64,000 nt of DNA from Elusimicrobiota bacterium (GTDB taxonomy: Bacteria; Elusimicrobiota; Elusimicrobia; UBA1565; UBA9628). How positions within the stretch are numbered: position 1 is the first letter of the stretch; each line of letters opens with the position of its first letter. The stretch is taken from the NCBI GenBank assembly GCA_016212795.1, contig JACRDT010000010.1:186001-250000 (forward strand), read 5' to 3'. Shown here piece by piece: positions 8,781 to 18,577 of the stretch. The translations under genes were made by a program, and so were the position numbers. The notes beneath the pieces were generated by a model. It saw only the letters and a list, made by a program, of their open reading frames with translations. It made no database searches and was not told the origin of the DNA.

Positions 8781-8846
8781 AGTATGGGCGGGAAGGAGCC
8801 GCCGGGGGAGGGCCTTCGGGCCCCGGGGGCCGAGCCAGTGGACCTA
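8781..8846 (-). promoter_or_regulatory. Candidate activator-type promoter of the ADP-ribosyltransferase-like gene
   Basis: On the minus strand a CATACT -10-like box (8781-8786) lies just upstream of the start codon, without a recognisable -35. A TAGGTCC motif (8840-8846) lies 57 bases further upstream, matching sites near three other exported-protein genes in this window. The CAT half of the motif is absent here, so this is the weakest of the set. Confidence 0.3.
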
Positions 8847-8856
8847 GAAGGCCCTC
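8808..8856 (-). terminator. Inverted repeat after the lysozyme-like gene
   Basis: A perfect 10-bp inverted repeat (arms 8808-8817 and 8847-8856, GAGGGCCTTC) surrounds a GC-rich spacer that can itself fold. It lies just after the stop of the upstream minus-strand gene. There is no T-tract, so it may be an RNA-structure element rather than an intrinsic terminator. Confidence 0.3.
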
Positions 8857-8860
8857 GTGG

Positions 8861-9814
8861 CTAGGTTTTTCTGGGACTGACGACCGCGACCAGCGCCGTG
8901 GCGTCCGCGTCCAGGTCGAGGGAAGCGTAGCTCTTGACCCGCTTGCGCCAGCCGGCCAGCCAGCGGGTCTCGCCGCGCTCAGGGGGGGAGTTGAGCACCC
9001 GGCGCCACAGCACCCGCCGCGCCGACCGGGAGAACTCCCGCAGGGCGGCATCGCCCTCGGGGAGGCTCCGCATGCCCTCCAGGACCTGGAGCAGGCCCCA
9101 CCCCGTCATGTTGTAGCGCTCGTGGAGGATGAGCCCCTCGCCCTTGAAATTGACGTAGTCGATGAGGGCGTAGAGCCCCTCCGGCTGGCAGGCCAGGGAG
9201 AGGAACCGCCTGCGCACCGCGGCCCGGCGGTAAGGGCTGGACGCGGCCAGCATGCGGGGCAGGGCCGCCTCGAGGCGGTCGGCCATGAAGCGGGCCTGCA
9301 GCTCCACGGTGTCCGCCATCAGCTTGCGAAGCTCCAGCATCCTGGGGCTGGCGATGTCCTTGAAGAACGACTTGCGGTCCGGCCAGGGGCAGGCCGGCGA
9401 GCCCTTGAGCCACTCGGGCAGGGCGACCCCGCGGCGCTCGAAATAGCCCAGCAGGCGCACGAAGCTCTCGCCGAAGGGCTTGTCCGCGCCGGCGGGATAC
9501 CAGATGAAATGGCCGATGCCCAGCGAGGCGAACCCCTCGCCGTTGCCCCAGAAAGTCAGTCCCTCGAGGGTGCCGCCGCTCTCGTTGAGCCAGACGCGGC
9601 GCGCGATGGCGGAGGCCGCCCTGTCGCTGATCCAGTAGGAGCCCGGCAGCCGCACGGGCCTGTCGAGGCGGATCTGGTCGGCGTGCATCATGAAGGACAG
9701 GTCGTCCGCGGAGGAGAGCAGTTCCAAGGAGAGCGGCACGCCCTGGGCGGGCGAGGACGCCGAGACCCCGGCGACGGCGAGGACCGCGAGCAGACAGGAG
9801 CGCAACCGCAGCAT
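8861..9814 (-). CDS. Exported protein with a lysozyme-like GIGH motif, function unproven
   Basis: This 317-residue protein begins with a clear signal peptide (cleavage near S-P-A-Q, residue 24). The core has W-L-N-E78 and, 21 residues later, G99-I-G-H102 followed by F-I-W-Y-P. In T4-type lysozymes a catalytic Glu precedes a G-I-G-H motif by 17 residues, so a lysozyme-like fold is possible but not shown. The rest is helical, with many aromatic and Arg residues. I recall similar exported proteins annotated only as conserved hypotheticals. An AGGAAGG Shine-Dalgarno lies just upstream of the ATG. The leader upstream contains a terminator (see 9833-9864). Confidence 0.75.
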   Translation of the reverse strand: MLRLRSCLLAVLAVAGVSASSPAQGVPLSLELLSSADDLSFMMHADQIRLDRPVRLPGSYWISDRAASAIARRVWLNESGGTLEGLTFWGNGEGFASLGIGHFIWYPAGADKPFGESFVRLLGYFERRGVALPEWLKGSPACPWPDRKSFFKDIASPRMLELRKLMADTVELQARFMADRLEAALPRMLAASSPYRRAAVRRRFLSLACQPEGLYALIDYVNFKGEGLILHERYNMTGWGLLQVLEGMRSLPEGDAALREFSRSARRVLWRRVLNSPPERGETRWLAGWRKRVKSYASLDLDADATALVAVVSPRKT

Positions 9815-9832
9815 GGCACCTTCCTGCCGCGC

Positions 9833-9864
9833 AAAAAAAAGCCGCCGAACCCAAGGGCTCGGCG
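9833..9864 (-). terminator. Rho-independent terminator
   Basis: On the minus strand a 10-bp GC-rich stem (9843-9852 with 9855-9864, one G-T pair) is followed by two bases and eight T residues (9833-9840). It lies downstream of the YciH-like gene but also downstream of a strong promoter (9894-9922), 19 bases before the start of the lysozyme-like gene. It can therefore end the YciH transcript, or act as an attenuator or end a short RNA. Confidence 0.8.
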
Positions 9865-9893
9865 ACCCTGTGCCGCGGCTTCGCGGCGACTAG

Positions 9894-9922
9894 TTTATAG
9901 CCTGAATCCCTCCGCTTGTCAA
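9894..9922 (-). promoter_or_regulatory. Near-consensus sigma-70 promoter in the leader of the lysozyme-like gene
   Basis: On the minus strand TTGACA (9917-9922) and TATAAA (9894-9899) are separated by exactly 17 bases. Transcription would begin near 9887, run through a 6-bp hairpin (arms 9872-9877 and 9882-9887) and then straight into the terminator at 9833-9864 before reaching the gene at 9814. Confidence 0.7.
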
Positions 9923-9929
9923 GGGGTAA

Positions 9930-10265
9930 TCAGCCGCCGACGCGTTTGACTTTGTAGCCTTTGGCCTTGAGCTGGGACTCGACGAAGTCCCGGTGGTCGC
10001 CCTGGAGCTCGAGGACGCCGAACTTGACCGCGCCGCCCGTGCCGAGCCGCTTCTTGAAGGACCTCAGGAGCTCTTCCTTGCCGGCGGGGTGCATCTGGAA
10101 GCCCTCGATGATGGTCATGCCGCTGCCCTTCGTGCATGACTTGAAGGACAACCTGATGGGCTCGGACTGCTTGGGCGCCGCGACGGAGCAGCAGCAGGGC
10201 GAGCGCCTGCACGTCGGGCAGAAGGCCGGGTCGGTGGAATAGACGACGTCGTCGGGCATGCCCAC
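9930..10265 (-). CDS. yciH: YciH/SUI1 family translation initiation factor-like protein
   Basis: The 111-residue protein has the eIF1/SUI1 fold signature in its C-terminal half: K-K-R-L-G-T-G-G-A-V-K-F-G-V-L-E-L-Q-G-D-H-R-D, ending K-G-Y-K-V-K-R-V-G-G. The bacterial YciH proteins influence start-codon selection. The N-terminal 30 residues hold five Cys (C-P-T-C and C-C-C), as in YciH relatives with a small zinc-finger-like head. GTG at 10265 or ATG at 10259 can serve as start. The gene stands alone, with a terminator downstream. Confidence 0.9.
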   Translation of the reverse strand: MGMPDDVVYSTDPAFCPTCRRSPCCCSVAAPKQSEPIRLSFKSCTKGSGMTIIEGFQMHPAGKEELLRSFKKRLGTGGAVKFGVLELQGDHRDFVESQLKAKGYKVKRVGG

Positions 10266-10360
10266 ATTCTAGCTCAAATCCCGGCCCGAATCCACGCCGG
10301 GCGCGGGCGAGGTGGGCCGGCCGGCGGCGAATGGCCCGGGTCCCGGGGCGCCCAACGGCC

Positions 10361-10438
10361 CATGAACCCGTAGGTCCAAAAGCGGGCGCGGCGTGCGCCT
10401 TTGGACTCGCAGGGGAAAGGCTCCCGCCGCGATATAAT
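10361..10438 (+). promoter_or_regulatory. Candidate activator-dependent promoter of the exported nuclease gene
   Basis: CAT-N7-TAGGTCC (10361-10377) lies 59 bases upstream of a perfect TATAAT (10433-10438); no -35 box stands at the right distance from it. The TATAAT almost touches the GGAGG Shine-Dalgarno of the next gene (10439-10443), so a transcript from it would have a very short leader. The motif recurs near other exported-protein genes in the window. Confidence 0.35.
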
Positions 10439-10447
10439 GGAGGCACT

Positions 10448-13400
10448 ATGAAGATGAGACTCGATCCCGTCGTCAGGTTCTTCCTCGCCGCCGCTCTCCT
10501 CCAATCCTCGGTCGCGCCGGCCTTCGCCCAGACCCGGGTCATGCCGGTGCGCTCCGCGCCGGGAATCCCGTCGGTCCCGTCCTCGGCGGGCTCCCTCGTC
10601 CCGACGGCGGTCCGGCTCCAGAGCGGCCTCGGAGGGGCGAGCCTCGCTCCCTCGGTCATCCCCTCGCTTTCGCCGCAAGGCCTCCCGGCCGTCCAGGCCG
10701 GGAGACTCTCCCCGTCCCTGACCGCGGTCCCCTCCCTGCCGGCCATGCTGCCGGCGCGTCTCGACGCCGCCGCTTCGCTCGGCTCCCGGCGTACCGGGCT
10801 CGACCAGGCGGCCCCGGCCGAGGGCGTCGGCGCCATCCTCGCGCCCGGCGTCGAGCTCTCCGAGTTCTCGGCGGAGAAGCTGGGCAGGCTGCCCGACGCC
10901 GGCGCGCACGACGCCGGCCAGAAGCTCGAGCGGGCCGTCACCGGGACCCGCCACGCGCTCGGCCGTGGGGACGCGGACGGCGTCCCGGTCCAGGCCGCGC
11001 CGTCCGAACCCGCCGACGGGTCCCGGCGCTCCGGCCTGGCTCCCGCCGCGGCCGACCGCCCGTACTCGCCGTGGAGGCTGACGACGTTCCTGCAGGACCC
11101 CGAGAAGTACGCCATGACGTTCATCTTTGGCGCCGACGACACGGCGTCCCGCTCCGGCCAGGGCTACGAGCTCCTCGTGGGCCTGGCGGTGCACGAGGCC
11201 TTCGAGGACGCGTTCAAGCGCATCCAGCAGGGCACGCCCGGCAAGGACGTCAAGCTCGACGAGATCGTCGCGGTCTACGAGCGCGCCTTCGACGCGGGGC
11301 ACAAGGGCGGCCAGTACGCCGAGCGCAACGGCTGGAAGGCCAGCGAGTACAAGCGCCGCGGGGCCGAGTACATCGCGGCGCAGCACCAGAAACTCGCCCC
11401 GTTCGAGAGCCAGGGGAAAGTCCTGGCCCTGGAGGAGCGGGTCCTCTGGACCATGACCGACCCGGCCACGAAGAAGTCCTACCAGTTCAAGGGCCGCATC
11501 GACCGGCTCATGCTCAAGGGCGACACGGTCTACATCCGCGACTGGAAGACCCACTTTTCCCCGCCGGCCCTGGCCCAGCTCGAGCGCGACGACTTCCAGC
11601 TCGGGCTCTACGCGCTGGGGCTCATGCGCACGCGGCCGGACCTGGTGAAGGGGCGCAAGATCGTCGTCGCCTGGGACTTCAAGGAGTTCTCCCAGGAGAT
11701 CGTCGTGGACGACGCCTACATCGCGCGCATCGAAGCCAAGGTGCTCGACATCCTGCGCCGCATCGAGGGCTTCACCGAGCGGGTCGAGGCCGAGAAGGCC
11801 GAGTGGCTCAAGAGGCTCAAGCCGGACGCCAAGCCCGCGGGCGCCAAGCGCGCCAAGGCGGCCGTCGACGAGCTGGGCGCGGTCCGCTCCGAGATGGATC
11901 AGAAGGCCGGCGAGCTCAGAGGCCTGCGGCGCGCCTACAAGCTCATGGAGGAAGGCATCACGCGCTTCGCCACCCGGATGAAGCTCGAGGCGGTCGCGGG
12001 CAAGCGCTACACCCTGAAGGTCGCCGTCACCCAGGAGCCCAAGGCCCTCCCCACCAAGTCCGACGACCCCGAGGCGTACGAGGCCCTCGCCCAGGCCCTC
12101 AAGGACGCGGGGCTCTGGGACGGCTACTCCACGCTGGATGCGGCCGCCCTTCGGCGCGCGGCCGAGGCCCTGGGCGGGGAGGACCATGAGGTCTTCCAGC
12201 GCCTAAAGGAGTTCGTCACGTCCGCGCACGTCAACGAGGTCGAGGTCGTCGACGGCCAGGCCGCCCCGTCGGGAGAGTACGGCGGCGTGGTGCAGCCGAA
12301 GGTCGAGCGCGAGGCATGGGCCGCCGACGCCCAGCCCGGCGTGCTCTCCGCGACCCAGCTCGACGTCTTCCTCCGGGACCAGGCCGAGTTCGCCCGCCGC
12401 TACATCCTGCGCCTGCGCGAGACCGGCGACGTCAAGCCCATGGGCACCCTGGCCGGCTCGGCCATCCACGAGACCATGGAGCAGCTCTTCGTGTGGATCA
12501 AAGGCGGCCGGCAGGTCCAGGACATCCAGCTCGCCGACCTGCTGAAGTACTTCGACCAGCGCTGGGAGGCCCTGAAGGCCGAGGGCCAGTTCGAGCCCGA
12601 CCAGGGGCTCACCGAGGCCGACTACAAGCGCGGCTCCAAGGAGTACGTCAAGGCCAAGTGGGACAAGCTCTACCCCTTCGACAACGGCCGGCCCGTGTTC
12701 CTGGAGAAGCGCATGTTCTTCACCGTGACCGACCCGCGGACGGGCCGGTCCTACAAGTTCCAGGGCATCCCGGACCGCGTGATGATCGAGGGCGACGCCG
12801 TGGTCATCAGGGACTGGAAATCGCACTACAAGGCCCCGAGCGACGAGGAGGTCAAGCGGAAGGACTACCAGCTCGGGCTCTACATCCTGGCCCTCAGGCA
12901 GCTCTACCCCGACATGATGAAGGGCCGCAAGGCCCGGCTCGTGTGGGACTTCAAGGACAAGGAGGTCGTCATCGAGGTCGACGACGCCTACCTCAAGAAC
13001 CTCGAGGAGCGCCTCTTCGCCGTCCTGCGCGACATGGACGGGTTCAAGGACAAGGTCGCAGCCTCCCTCGAGAAGTGGGAGGAGAAGGAAGGCCTCATCG
13101 AGGTGCCCAAGAGCAAGCGGGCGGCGGCCGCGGCCGCCGACAAGCTGGGCCGCATCGCCGACAAGATCGACGCGCTGGAGGAGGCGATGAAGCCCCTCAA
13201 GGAGCGCTCGGCCGCGCTCGAGGACGAGGTCGCGGGGTTCTCGGTCAAGACCGGCTGGGCGGCCGTCCAAGGCGCGCGCTACGCCTCCAAGCTCGTCAAG
13301 CGCGGGACCGTCGCGGTGCCGACCAAGGGGCGCGAGCGGCAGGAGTACGACGCCGTCGTGCGCATCCTTAAGGAGGCGGGGCTGTGGGAGAAGTACTCCG

Positions 13401-13591
13401 GGCTCGACCTCCCGGCCCTCAAGAAGGCCGTCGCGGACCCCAAGAATCCGGACCGGGCCGCCCTCAAGGCCGTCGAGCCCTACCTGAGGGCCGTCACCAC
13501 CGTGCGGGTCAGGCTCGAGAAGGTCCTCAAGAAGGAGCGCCCGAAGAAGAAGGCGCCGTCGGCGGAGAAGCCCGTCAAGGAGAAGAGCTGA
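10448..13591 (+). CDS. Exported protein with two tandem RecB-type PD-(D/E)XK nuclease modules
   Basis: The ATG at 10448, preceded by GGAGG, gives 1,047 residues. A signal peptide (residues 1-27, ending F-A-Q) and about 170 residues of Pro/Ser/Ala-rich linker are followed by two repeats of a 420-residue module (about 200-630 and 632-1047). Each repeat has a full nuclease set: H249, D352, D365-W-K367 and Q384-x3-Y388 in the first; H674, D776, D789-W-K791 and Q808-x3-Y812 in the second. The D-to-D spacing is 13 in both. Each nuclease is followed by a Lys/Glu-rich coiled-coil segment and a helical tail with P-T-K and G-L-W motifs. RecB/Cas4-type nucleases are intracellular; an exported tandem form is unusual. 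Substrate unknown. Confidence 0.75.
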   Translation: MKMRLDPVVRFFLAAALLQSSVAPAFAQTRVMPVRSAPGIPSVPSSAGSLVPTAVRLQSGLGGASLAPSVIPSLSPQGLPAVQAGRLSPSLTAVPSLPAMLPARLDAAASLGSRRTGLDQAAPAEGVGAILAPGVELSEFSAEKLGRLPDAGAHDAGQKLERAVTGTRHALGRGDADGVPVQAAPSEPADGSRRSGLAPAAADRPYSPWRLTTFLQDPEKYAMTFIFGADDTASRSGQGYELLVGLAVHEAFEDAFKRIQQGTPGKDVKLDEIVAVYERAFDAGHKGGQYAERNGWKASEYKRRGAEYIAAQHQKLAPFESQGKVLALEERVLWTMTDPATKKSYQFKGRIDRLMLKGDTVYIRDWKTHFSPPALAQLERDDFQLGLYALGLMRTRPDLVKGRKIVVAWDFKEFSQEIVVDDAYIARIEAKVLDILRRIEGFTERVEAEKAEWLKRLKPDAKPAGAKRAKAAVDELGAVRSEMDQKAGELRGLRRAYKLMEEGITRFATRMKLEAVAGKRYTLKVAVTQEPKALPTKSDDPEAYEALAQALKDAGLWDGYSTLDAAALRRAAEALGGEDHEVFQRLKEFVTSAHVNEVEVVDGQAAPSGEYGGVVQPKVEREAWAADAQPGVLSATQLDVFLRDQAEFARRYILRLRETGDVKPMGTLAGSAIHETMEQLFVWIKGGRQVQDIQLADLLKYFDQRWEALKAEGQFEPDQGLTEADYKRGSKEYVKAKWDKLYPFDNGRPVFLEKRMFFTVTDPRTGRSYKFQGIPDRVMIEGDAVVIRDWKSHYKAPSDEEVKRKDYQLGLYILALRQLYPDMMKGRKARLVWDFKDKEVVIEVDDAYLKNLEERLFAVLRDMDGFKDKVAASLEKWEEKEGLIEVPKSKRAAAAAADKLGRIADKIDALEEAMKPLKERSAALEDEVAGFSVKTGWAAVQGARYASKLVKRGTVAVPTKGRERQEYDAVVRILKEAGLWEKYSGLDLPALKKAVADPKNPDRAALKAVEPYLRAVTTVRVRLEKVLKKERPKKKAPSAEKPVKEKS

Positions 13592-13677
13592 GGCGGAACC
13601 CTCGGGCGAGGATCGCCGTGCACGTGCGCCGGTAGAACCCTGGATGCTCGTGACGTGCAGGTCCACCTTCACGTCGT

Positions 13678-13735
13678 CGAGGGGCCTTTTGGCCCTTGCG
13701 GATGAGGCCATATAAACGATAATATCGTCATTTGC
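13678..13735 (+). promoter_or_regulatory. Leader of the HIT gene with hairpin and palindrome
   Basis: The 144-base gap before the HIT gene holds an AGGGGCC/GGCCCTT hairpin near 13680-13697, possibly the end of the nuclease transcript. It is followed by an AT-rich patch with TATAAA (13711-13716) and a small inverted repeat (13716-13728, ACGATA/TATCGT). No convincing -35 is present. The palindrome could be an operator. Confidence 0.3.
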
Positions 13736-14077
13736 ATGAGCGATTGCCTCTTCTGCAGGATCGTGGCGCGTCAGATCCCCGCCGAGGTCGTCTACGAGGA
13801 CGACCTGGCGCTGGCGTTCAAGGACGTCGATCCGCAGGCTCCGACGCACGTCCTGGTCGTGCCCAAGAGGCACATCCCGGCCCTGTCGGAGACGACGGAC
13901 GACGACGCGGCCCTGCTCGGGCATCTGCAGCGGGTCGCCTGCCGCATCTCGAAGGACAACGCGCTCTCGGGAGGCTTCAGGGTCGTCGCGAACAACGGTC
14001 GCGGAGCCGGCCAGTCGGTGGACCATCTCCACTACCACGTGCTCGGCGGCCGGGCGATGAAGTGGCCGCCTGGTTAA
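13736..14077 (+). CDS. HIT-family nucleotide hydrolase (HinT-like)
   Basis: This 113-residue protein has the full histidine-triad layout: an N-terminal C-L-F-C-R-I zinc-type start, D-V-x-P-Q-A-P-T-H-V-L-V-V-P-K in the middle, N-N-G-R-G-A-G-Q-S-V and the catalytic triad H97-x-H99-x-H101 followed by L-G-G-R. HinT enzymes hydrolyse nucleoside phosphoramidates and AMP-lysine-type adducts. The length is normal. The stop codon TAA lies at the edge of a repeat element (14078-14196). Confidence 0.95.
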   Translation: MSDCLFCRIVARQIPAEVVYEDDLALAFKDVDPQAPTHVLVVPKRHIPALSETTDDDAALLGHLQRVACRISKDNALSGGFRVVANNGRGAGQSVDHLHYHVLGGRAMKWPPG

Positions 14078-14196
14078 TCACTCGCCCCCCCCGCGGGGGG
14101 GCGAGTAGCGGGGGGGCCGATGCCGTAGTCACTCGCCCCTTCCCGCGGGAGGGGCGAGTAGCGGGTGGGGCTGATGTCGTTTCATTAGTAGTTGCC
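14078..14196 (+). repeat. Palindromic repeat family, copy 1 (two forward units)
   Basis: Two successive units each start with ACTCGCC, run through a C/G hairpin and close with GGCGAGT (14080-14106 and 14131-14159). Each is followed by AGCGGG and a G-rich stretch leading to a GATGTCGTTTCATTAG-type tail. The element begins directly after the HIT stop codon. The same element recurs five more times in the window. Confidence 0.85.
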
Positions 14197-14235
14197 GTAG
14201 CAGTTCATCTTCTCATAGGGGTGGTGCAATAGTCC

Positions 14236-14433
14236 ATGGTGTTTGTGAAACTCCGTGACGGCGAAGGCGTCGAGGACGCCTTGAGGCGGTTCAAGCGCGA
14301 GTGCGAGCGCACGGGCATCCTGCGCGAGATCAAGCGCAGGGAGCACTATGTCTCTCCGAGCATCAAGCGCAAGCTGAAGGCCGCCGAGGCCCGCAGGAAG
14401 ATGCGCCGGGTCAGGCGCCGTCGCACGGTCTAG
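14236..14433 (+). CDS. rpsU: Ribosomal protein bS21
   Basis: The 65-residue, strongly basic protein starts M-V-F-V-K-L-R-D-G-E and has the bS21 pattern A-L-R-R-F-K-R-E-C-E-R-x-G, ending in an Arg/Lys-rich tail. bS21 is a late-assembling 30S subunit protein involved in mRNA binding. It heads the classical rpsU-dnaG-rpoD block, which supports the call. Confidence 0.95.
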   Translation: MVFVKLRDGEGVEDALRRFKRECERTGILREIKRREHYVSPSIKRKLKAAEARRKMRRVRRRRTV

Positions 14434-14535
14434 GTCCCCGCTGCTGGGAGATCGCCGAGCGACATCCGCCCGGGGACCCCTCCGAGCAACGGGTTCCAGG
14501 GCGAAACGTCGGGTTCCGAGCCGAGACAGGAAGCG

Positions 14536-16317
14536 ATGATTCCTCCCGAGACTCTTGACGCCATCCGCGACAGGGTGGACCTCGCGGAATTGGTGCGGGA
14601 GTACGTCCCTAGATTGAGGAGGGCCGGCCGCGCCTGGACGGCGCATTGCCCCTTCCACCGGGAGCGTACGCCGTCGTTCCACGTCAACCCGGAACGCCAG
14701 ACCTTCCACTGCTACGGGTGCGAGGCGCGGGGGGACGCGTTCGAGTTCGTCATGAAGATGGAGAACCTGACCTTCTACGAGGCCGTCGAGCGGCTGGCGG
14801 AGCGGACCGGCGTCAAGCTGGCCAAGCGCGAGAGCGAGCTGACGCCCTCCGACCGGGAGCGGCTCAGGATCCGCGAGGTCCTGGCCCTGGCCGAGGGCTT
14901 CTACCACGACGCCCTGCTGCGCTCGAGCGAGGCCGCGCCGGCCCGCGAGTACCTCAAGCGGCGCGGGGTCTCGGCGGAGAGCGTCGCTGCGTTCAAGCTG
15001 GGCTACGCCCCCCGCCAGAGCCAGTCCTTCCTGAGGGAGGCTCAGCGCAAGGGCTTCGATGCCTCCGTGCTCGTCCGGGGCGGGATCGCGTCGTCGCGCG
15101 ACGGCGCGCCCCCCCGGGATTTCTTCTACGGCCGGGTCCTCTACCCCATCCACGACGCCAAGGGGCAGGTGACGGCGTTCGGCGGGCGGGCGCTCGACGA
15201 CTCGCACCCGAAGTACCTGAACTCGTCCGAGTCCCCGGTCTTCTCCAAGAGCAGGACGCTCTTCGGGCTCTACCAGGGCTTGCCGGTCATCCGCAAGTCC
15301 CGCTGCGCCGTCCTGGTCGAGGGCTACATGGACGTCATCGCCTGCCACCAGTTCGGCGTCGTCGAGGCGCTGGCGCCCCTGGGGACCGCGCTCACCCCGG
15401 AGCACGCCGTGCTCCTGAGCCGCTACGCCTCGAAGGTCGCCGTGGTCTTCGACGCCGACGCCGCCGGGCTTTCGGCCGCGGTGCGGGGAGCGGAGACGCT
15501 CCTGCAGGCCGGGCTCGAGGTCCGGGTCGCCACGGTCCCGGAGGGCAAGGACCCCGACGAGCTCCTCCAGCGCTCGGGCGTCGAGCCGTTCAAGAAGTGC
15601 CTGGCGGAGGCCCCGGACCTGGTCGAATTCCGGACCGGCCTGGCCCTCAAGGGGCGGCCCGCGGAGCTCGACCCGGCGACGAAGTCCGCCATCGCCCGCG
15701 AGGTCATGACCACCATCGCCCAGTGCCCGGACGAGGTGCTCAAGGCCGAGTGGGTCAGGCGCCTCGCCCAGCGCTTGAGGACCGACGAGGAGGCTCTGCT
15801 GCGCCAGCTCCACCGGGGAGTCCCGGCGGGGGGCGGCCCCGGCGCCGCCGGGGCGGGGGCCAGGAGGACGCCGGCCCGGCCGCACCCGGACCACGGCGCC
15901 TCGTCCGACCAGAAGGCCGGGACGGGCGTCCTGCCGCCCGCGGACCAGCAGGTCCTGTCCCTGCTGATGAGGCAGCCGGGCCTCGTCGCCAGGGTGGCCG
16001 AGACCGATTGGGCGTCAGCGGAGGCCGTCCGGATCTGGAAGGTGCTCGCCGGCCTGGACACGACGGCCCCGTCCTGGCCGAGCAAGCTCCTGGAGGCCCT
16101 GGTCCCCGCGGACCGGGCCCTCGCCTCGGGCCTGCTCGTGGACTCGAGCCCGTCGGCCGACCCCGAGGCCGACCTGACGTCTTTGCTCGAGCGCCGCCGG
16201 GGGGAGAAGAGGCTCAAGGAGCTCGAGCCTCTGGTGAAGGCCGACGCCCCCGTCGACGAGGGCGTCGCGCGGGAATATCGGGACCTGTTGGCCCGACTGA
16301 AGGGCACGAGGAGATAA
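14536..16317 (+). CDS. dnaG: DNA primase DnaG
   Basis: This 593-residue protein makes the RNA primers of DNA replication. It has the N-terminal zinc-binding CHC2 domain (C38, H41, C59, C62), the primase core with [10 protein letters not shown] and F-G-G-R-A, and a TOPRIM domain with E262-G-Y-M-D and D306-A-D308. The last 150 residues, after a Gly/Ala/Pro-rich linker at about 430-460, would be the helicase-binding domain. Length is normal. It lies between rpsU and rpoD with two bases before the latter, so the three form the macromolecular-synthesis operon. Confidence 0.97.
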   Translation: MIPPETLDAIRDRVDLAELVREYVPRLRRAGRAWTAHCPFHRERTPSFHVNPERQTFHCYGCEARGDAFEFVMKMENLTFYEAVERLAERTGVKLAKRESELTPSDRERLRIREVLALAEGFYHDALLRSSEAAPAREYLKRRGVSAESVAAFKLGYAPRQSQSFLREAQRKGFDASVLVRGGIASSRDGAPPRDFFYGRVLYPIHDAKGQVTAFGGRALDDSHPKYLNSSESPVFSKSRTLFGLYQGLPVIRKSRCAVLVEGYMDVIACHQFGVVEALAPLGTALTPEHAVLLSRYASKVAVVFDADAAGLSAAVRGAETLLQAGLEVRVATVPEGKDPDELLQRSGVEPFKKCLAEAPDLVEFRTGLALKGRPAELDPATKSAIAREVMTTIAQCPDEVLKAEWVRRLAQRLRTDEEALLRQLHRGVPAGGGPGAAGAGARRTPARPHPDHGASSDQKAGTGVLPPADQQVLSLLMRQPGLVARVAETDWASAEAVRIWKVLAGLDTTAPSWPSKLLEALVPADRALASGLLVDSSPSADPEADLTSLLERRRGEKRLKELEPLVKADAPVDEGVAREYRDLLARLKGTRR

Positions 16318-16319
16318 GC

Positions 16320-18035
<1,716 letters not shown>

Positions 18036-18039
18036 CGTC

Positions 18040-18420
18040 GTGACCGGCCACGGCCTTCGCAGCCCTCACCCGCACTCCGGGCGTCGCGAGCGCCCGCAGC
18101 TCCTCGACAGGCTCGTCGTTGGCTTGGCCGTCCTGCTCATGGCGACGGCGGTCTTCCTCGGGGTCAGGAGGATGGTCGCCCGCCTGCCCGCGGCCGGCGT
18201 CCCTGACGCGCGCACTGCTCGCGTGGGCGTGCCTGAACCGCCGCTCGTCCCGGGCGGCCTCGGGCTCCCCGCCGATCCCCCGCCCGCCGCCGTCCCGCCG
18301 CCGGCCGGGTTCGGCCCCATCTCCCGCACCGAGCCGGCCGTCTCGTCCATCCCGCCCATCGCCATCGCCCGCACCGGCAGGCCGCCCCGCAAGAAGGTCG
18401 TGGTGCCGGTTCCCAAATAA
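18040..18420 (+). CDS. Small single-pass membrane protein, Pro-rich, unknown
   Basis: GTG at 18040, four bases after rpoD, gives 126 residues: a basic N terminus, one membrane helix at about 25-43 (V-V-G-L-A-V-L-L-M-A-T-A-V-F-L-G) and a Pro/Ala/Val-rich tail. I recognise no family. The close spacing suggests co-transcription with rpoD. The stop codon TAA touches a repeat element, as at six other genes. The composition is low in complexity, so it could also be non-coding. Confidence 0.5.
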   Translation: MTGHGLRSPHPHSGRRERPQLLDRLVVGLAVLLMATAVFLGVRRMVARLPAAGVPDARTARVGVPEPPLVPGGLGLPADPPPAAVPPPAGFGPISRTEPAVSSIPPIAIARTGRPPRKKVVVPVPK

Positions 18421-18577
18421 CTCGCCTCCCCCGCGGGGAGGCGAGTAGCTGAGGGGGCATATCCTGTTTTATAAGGAACTCCCTGATGAGACGGCATCTG
18501 CCCCCCCGCTACACGATCCTCCGCATGAAACGGCTTCTGCCCCCCCGCTACTCGCCCCCCCGCGGGGGGGGCGAGTT
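18418..18577. repeat. Palindromic repeat family, copy 2 (units facing each other)
   Basis: One forward hairpin unit (18420-18447) with its tail faces inverted tails and an inverted hairpin unit (about 18530-18575), making a long imperfect palindrome. Its left edge lies at the stop of the small membrane protein, and its right part encodes the last residues and stop codon of the minus-strand channel-like gene. Confidence 0.85.

Noticed and set aside
10401..10438. TTGGAC and TATAAT before the nuclease gene as a standard promoter
   Set aside because: The spacing is 26 bases, too long for sigma-70; I list it instead as a candidate activator-dependent promoter.
14078..14196. Palindromic repeats as ordinary rho-independent terminators
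   Set aside because: The hairpins are strong but no T-tract follows, and the conserved tail and inverted arrangement fit a repeat family better; a transcript-end role is still possible.
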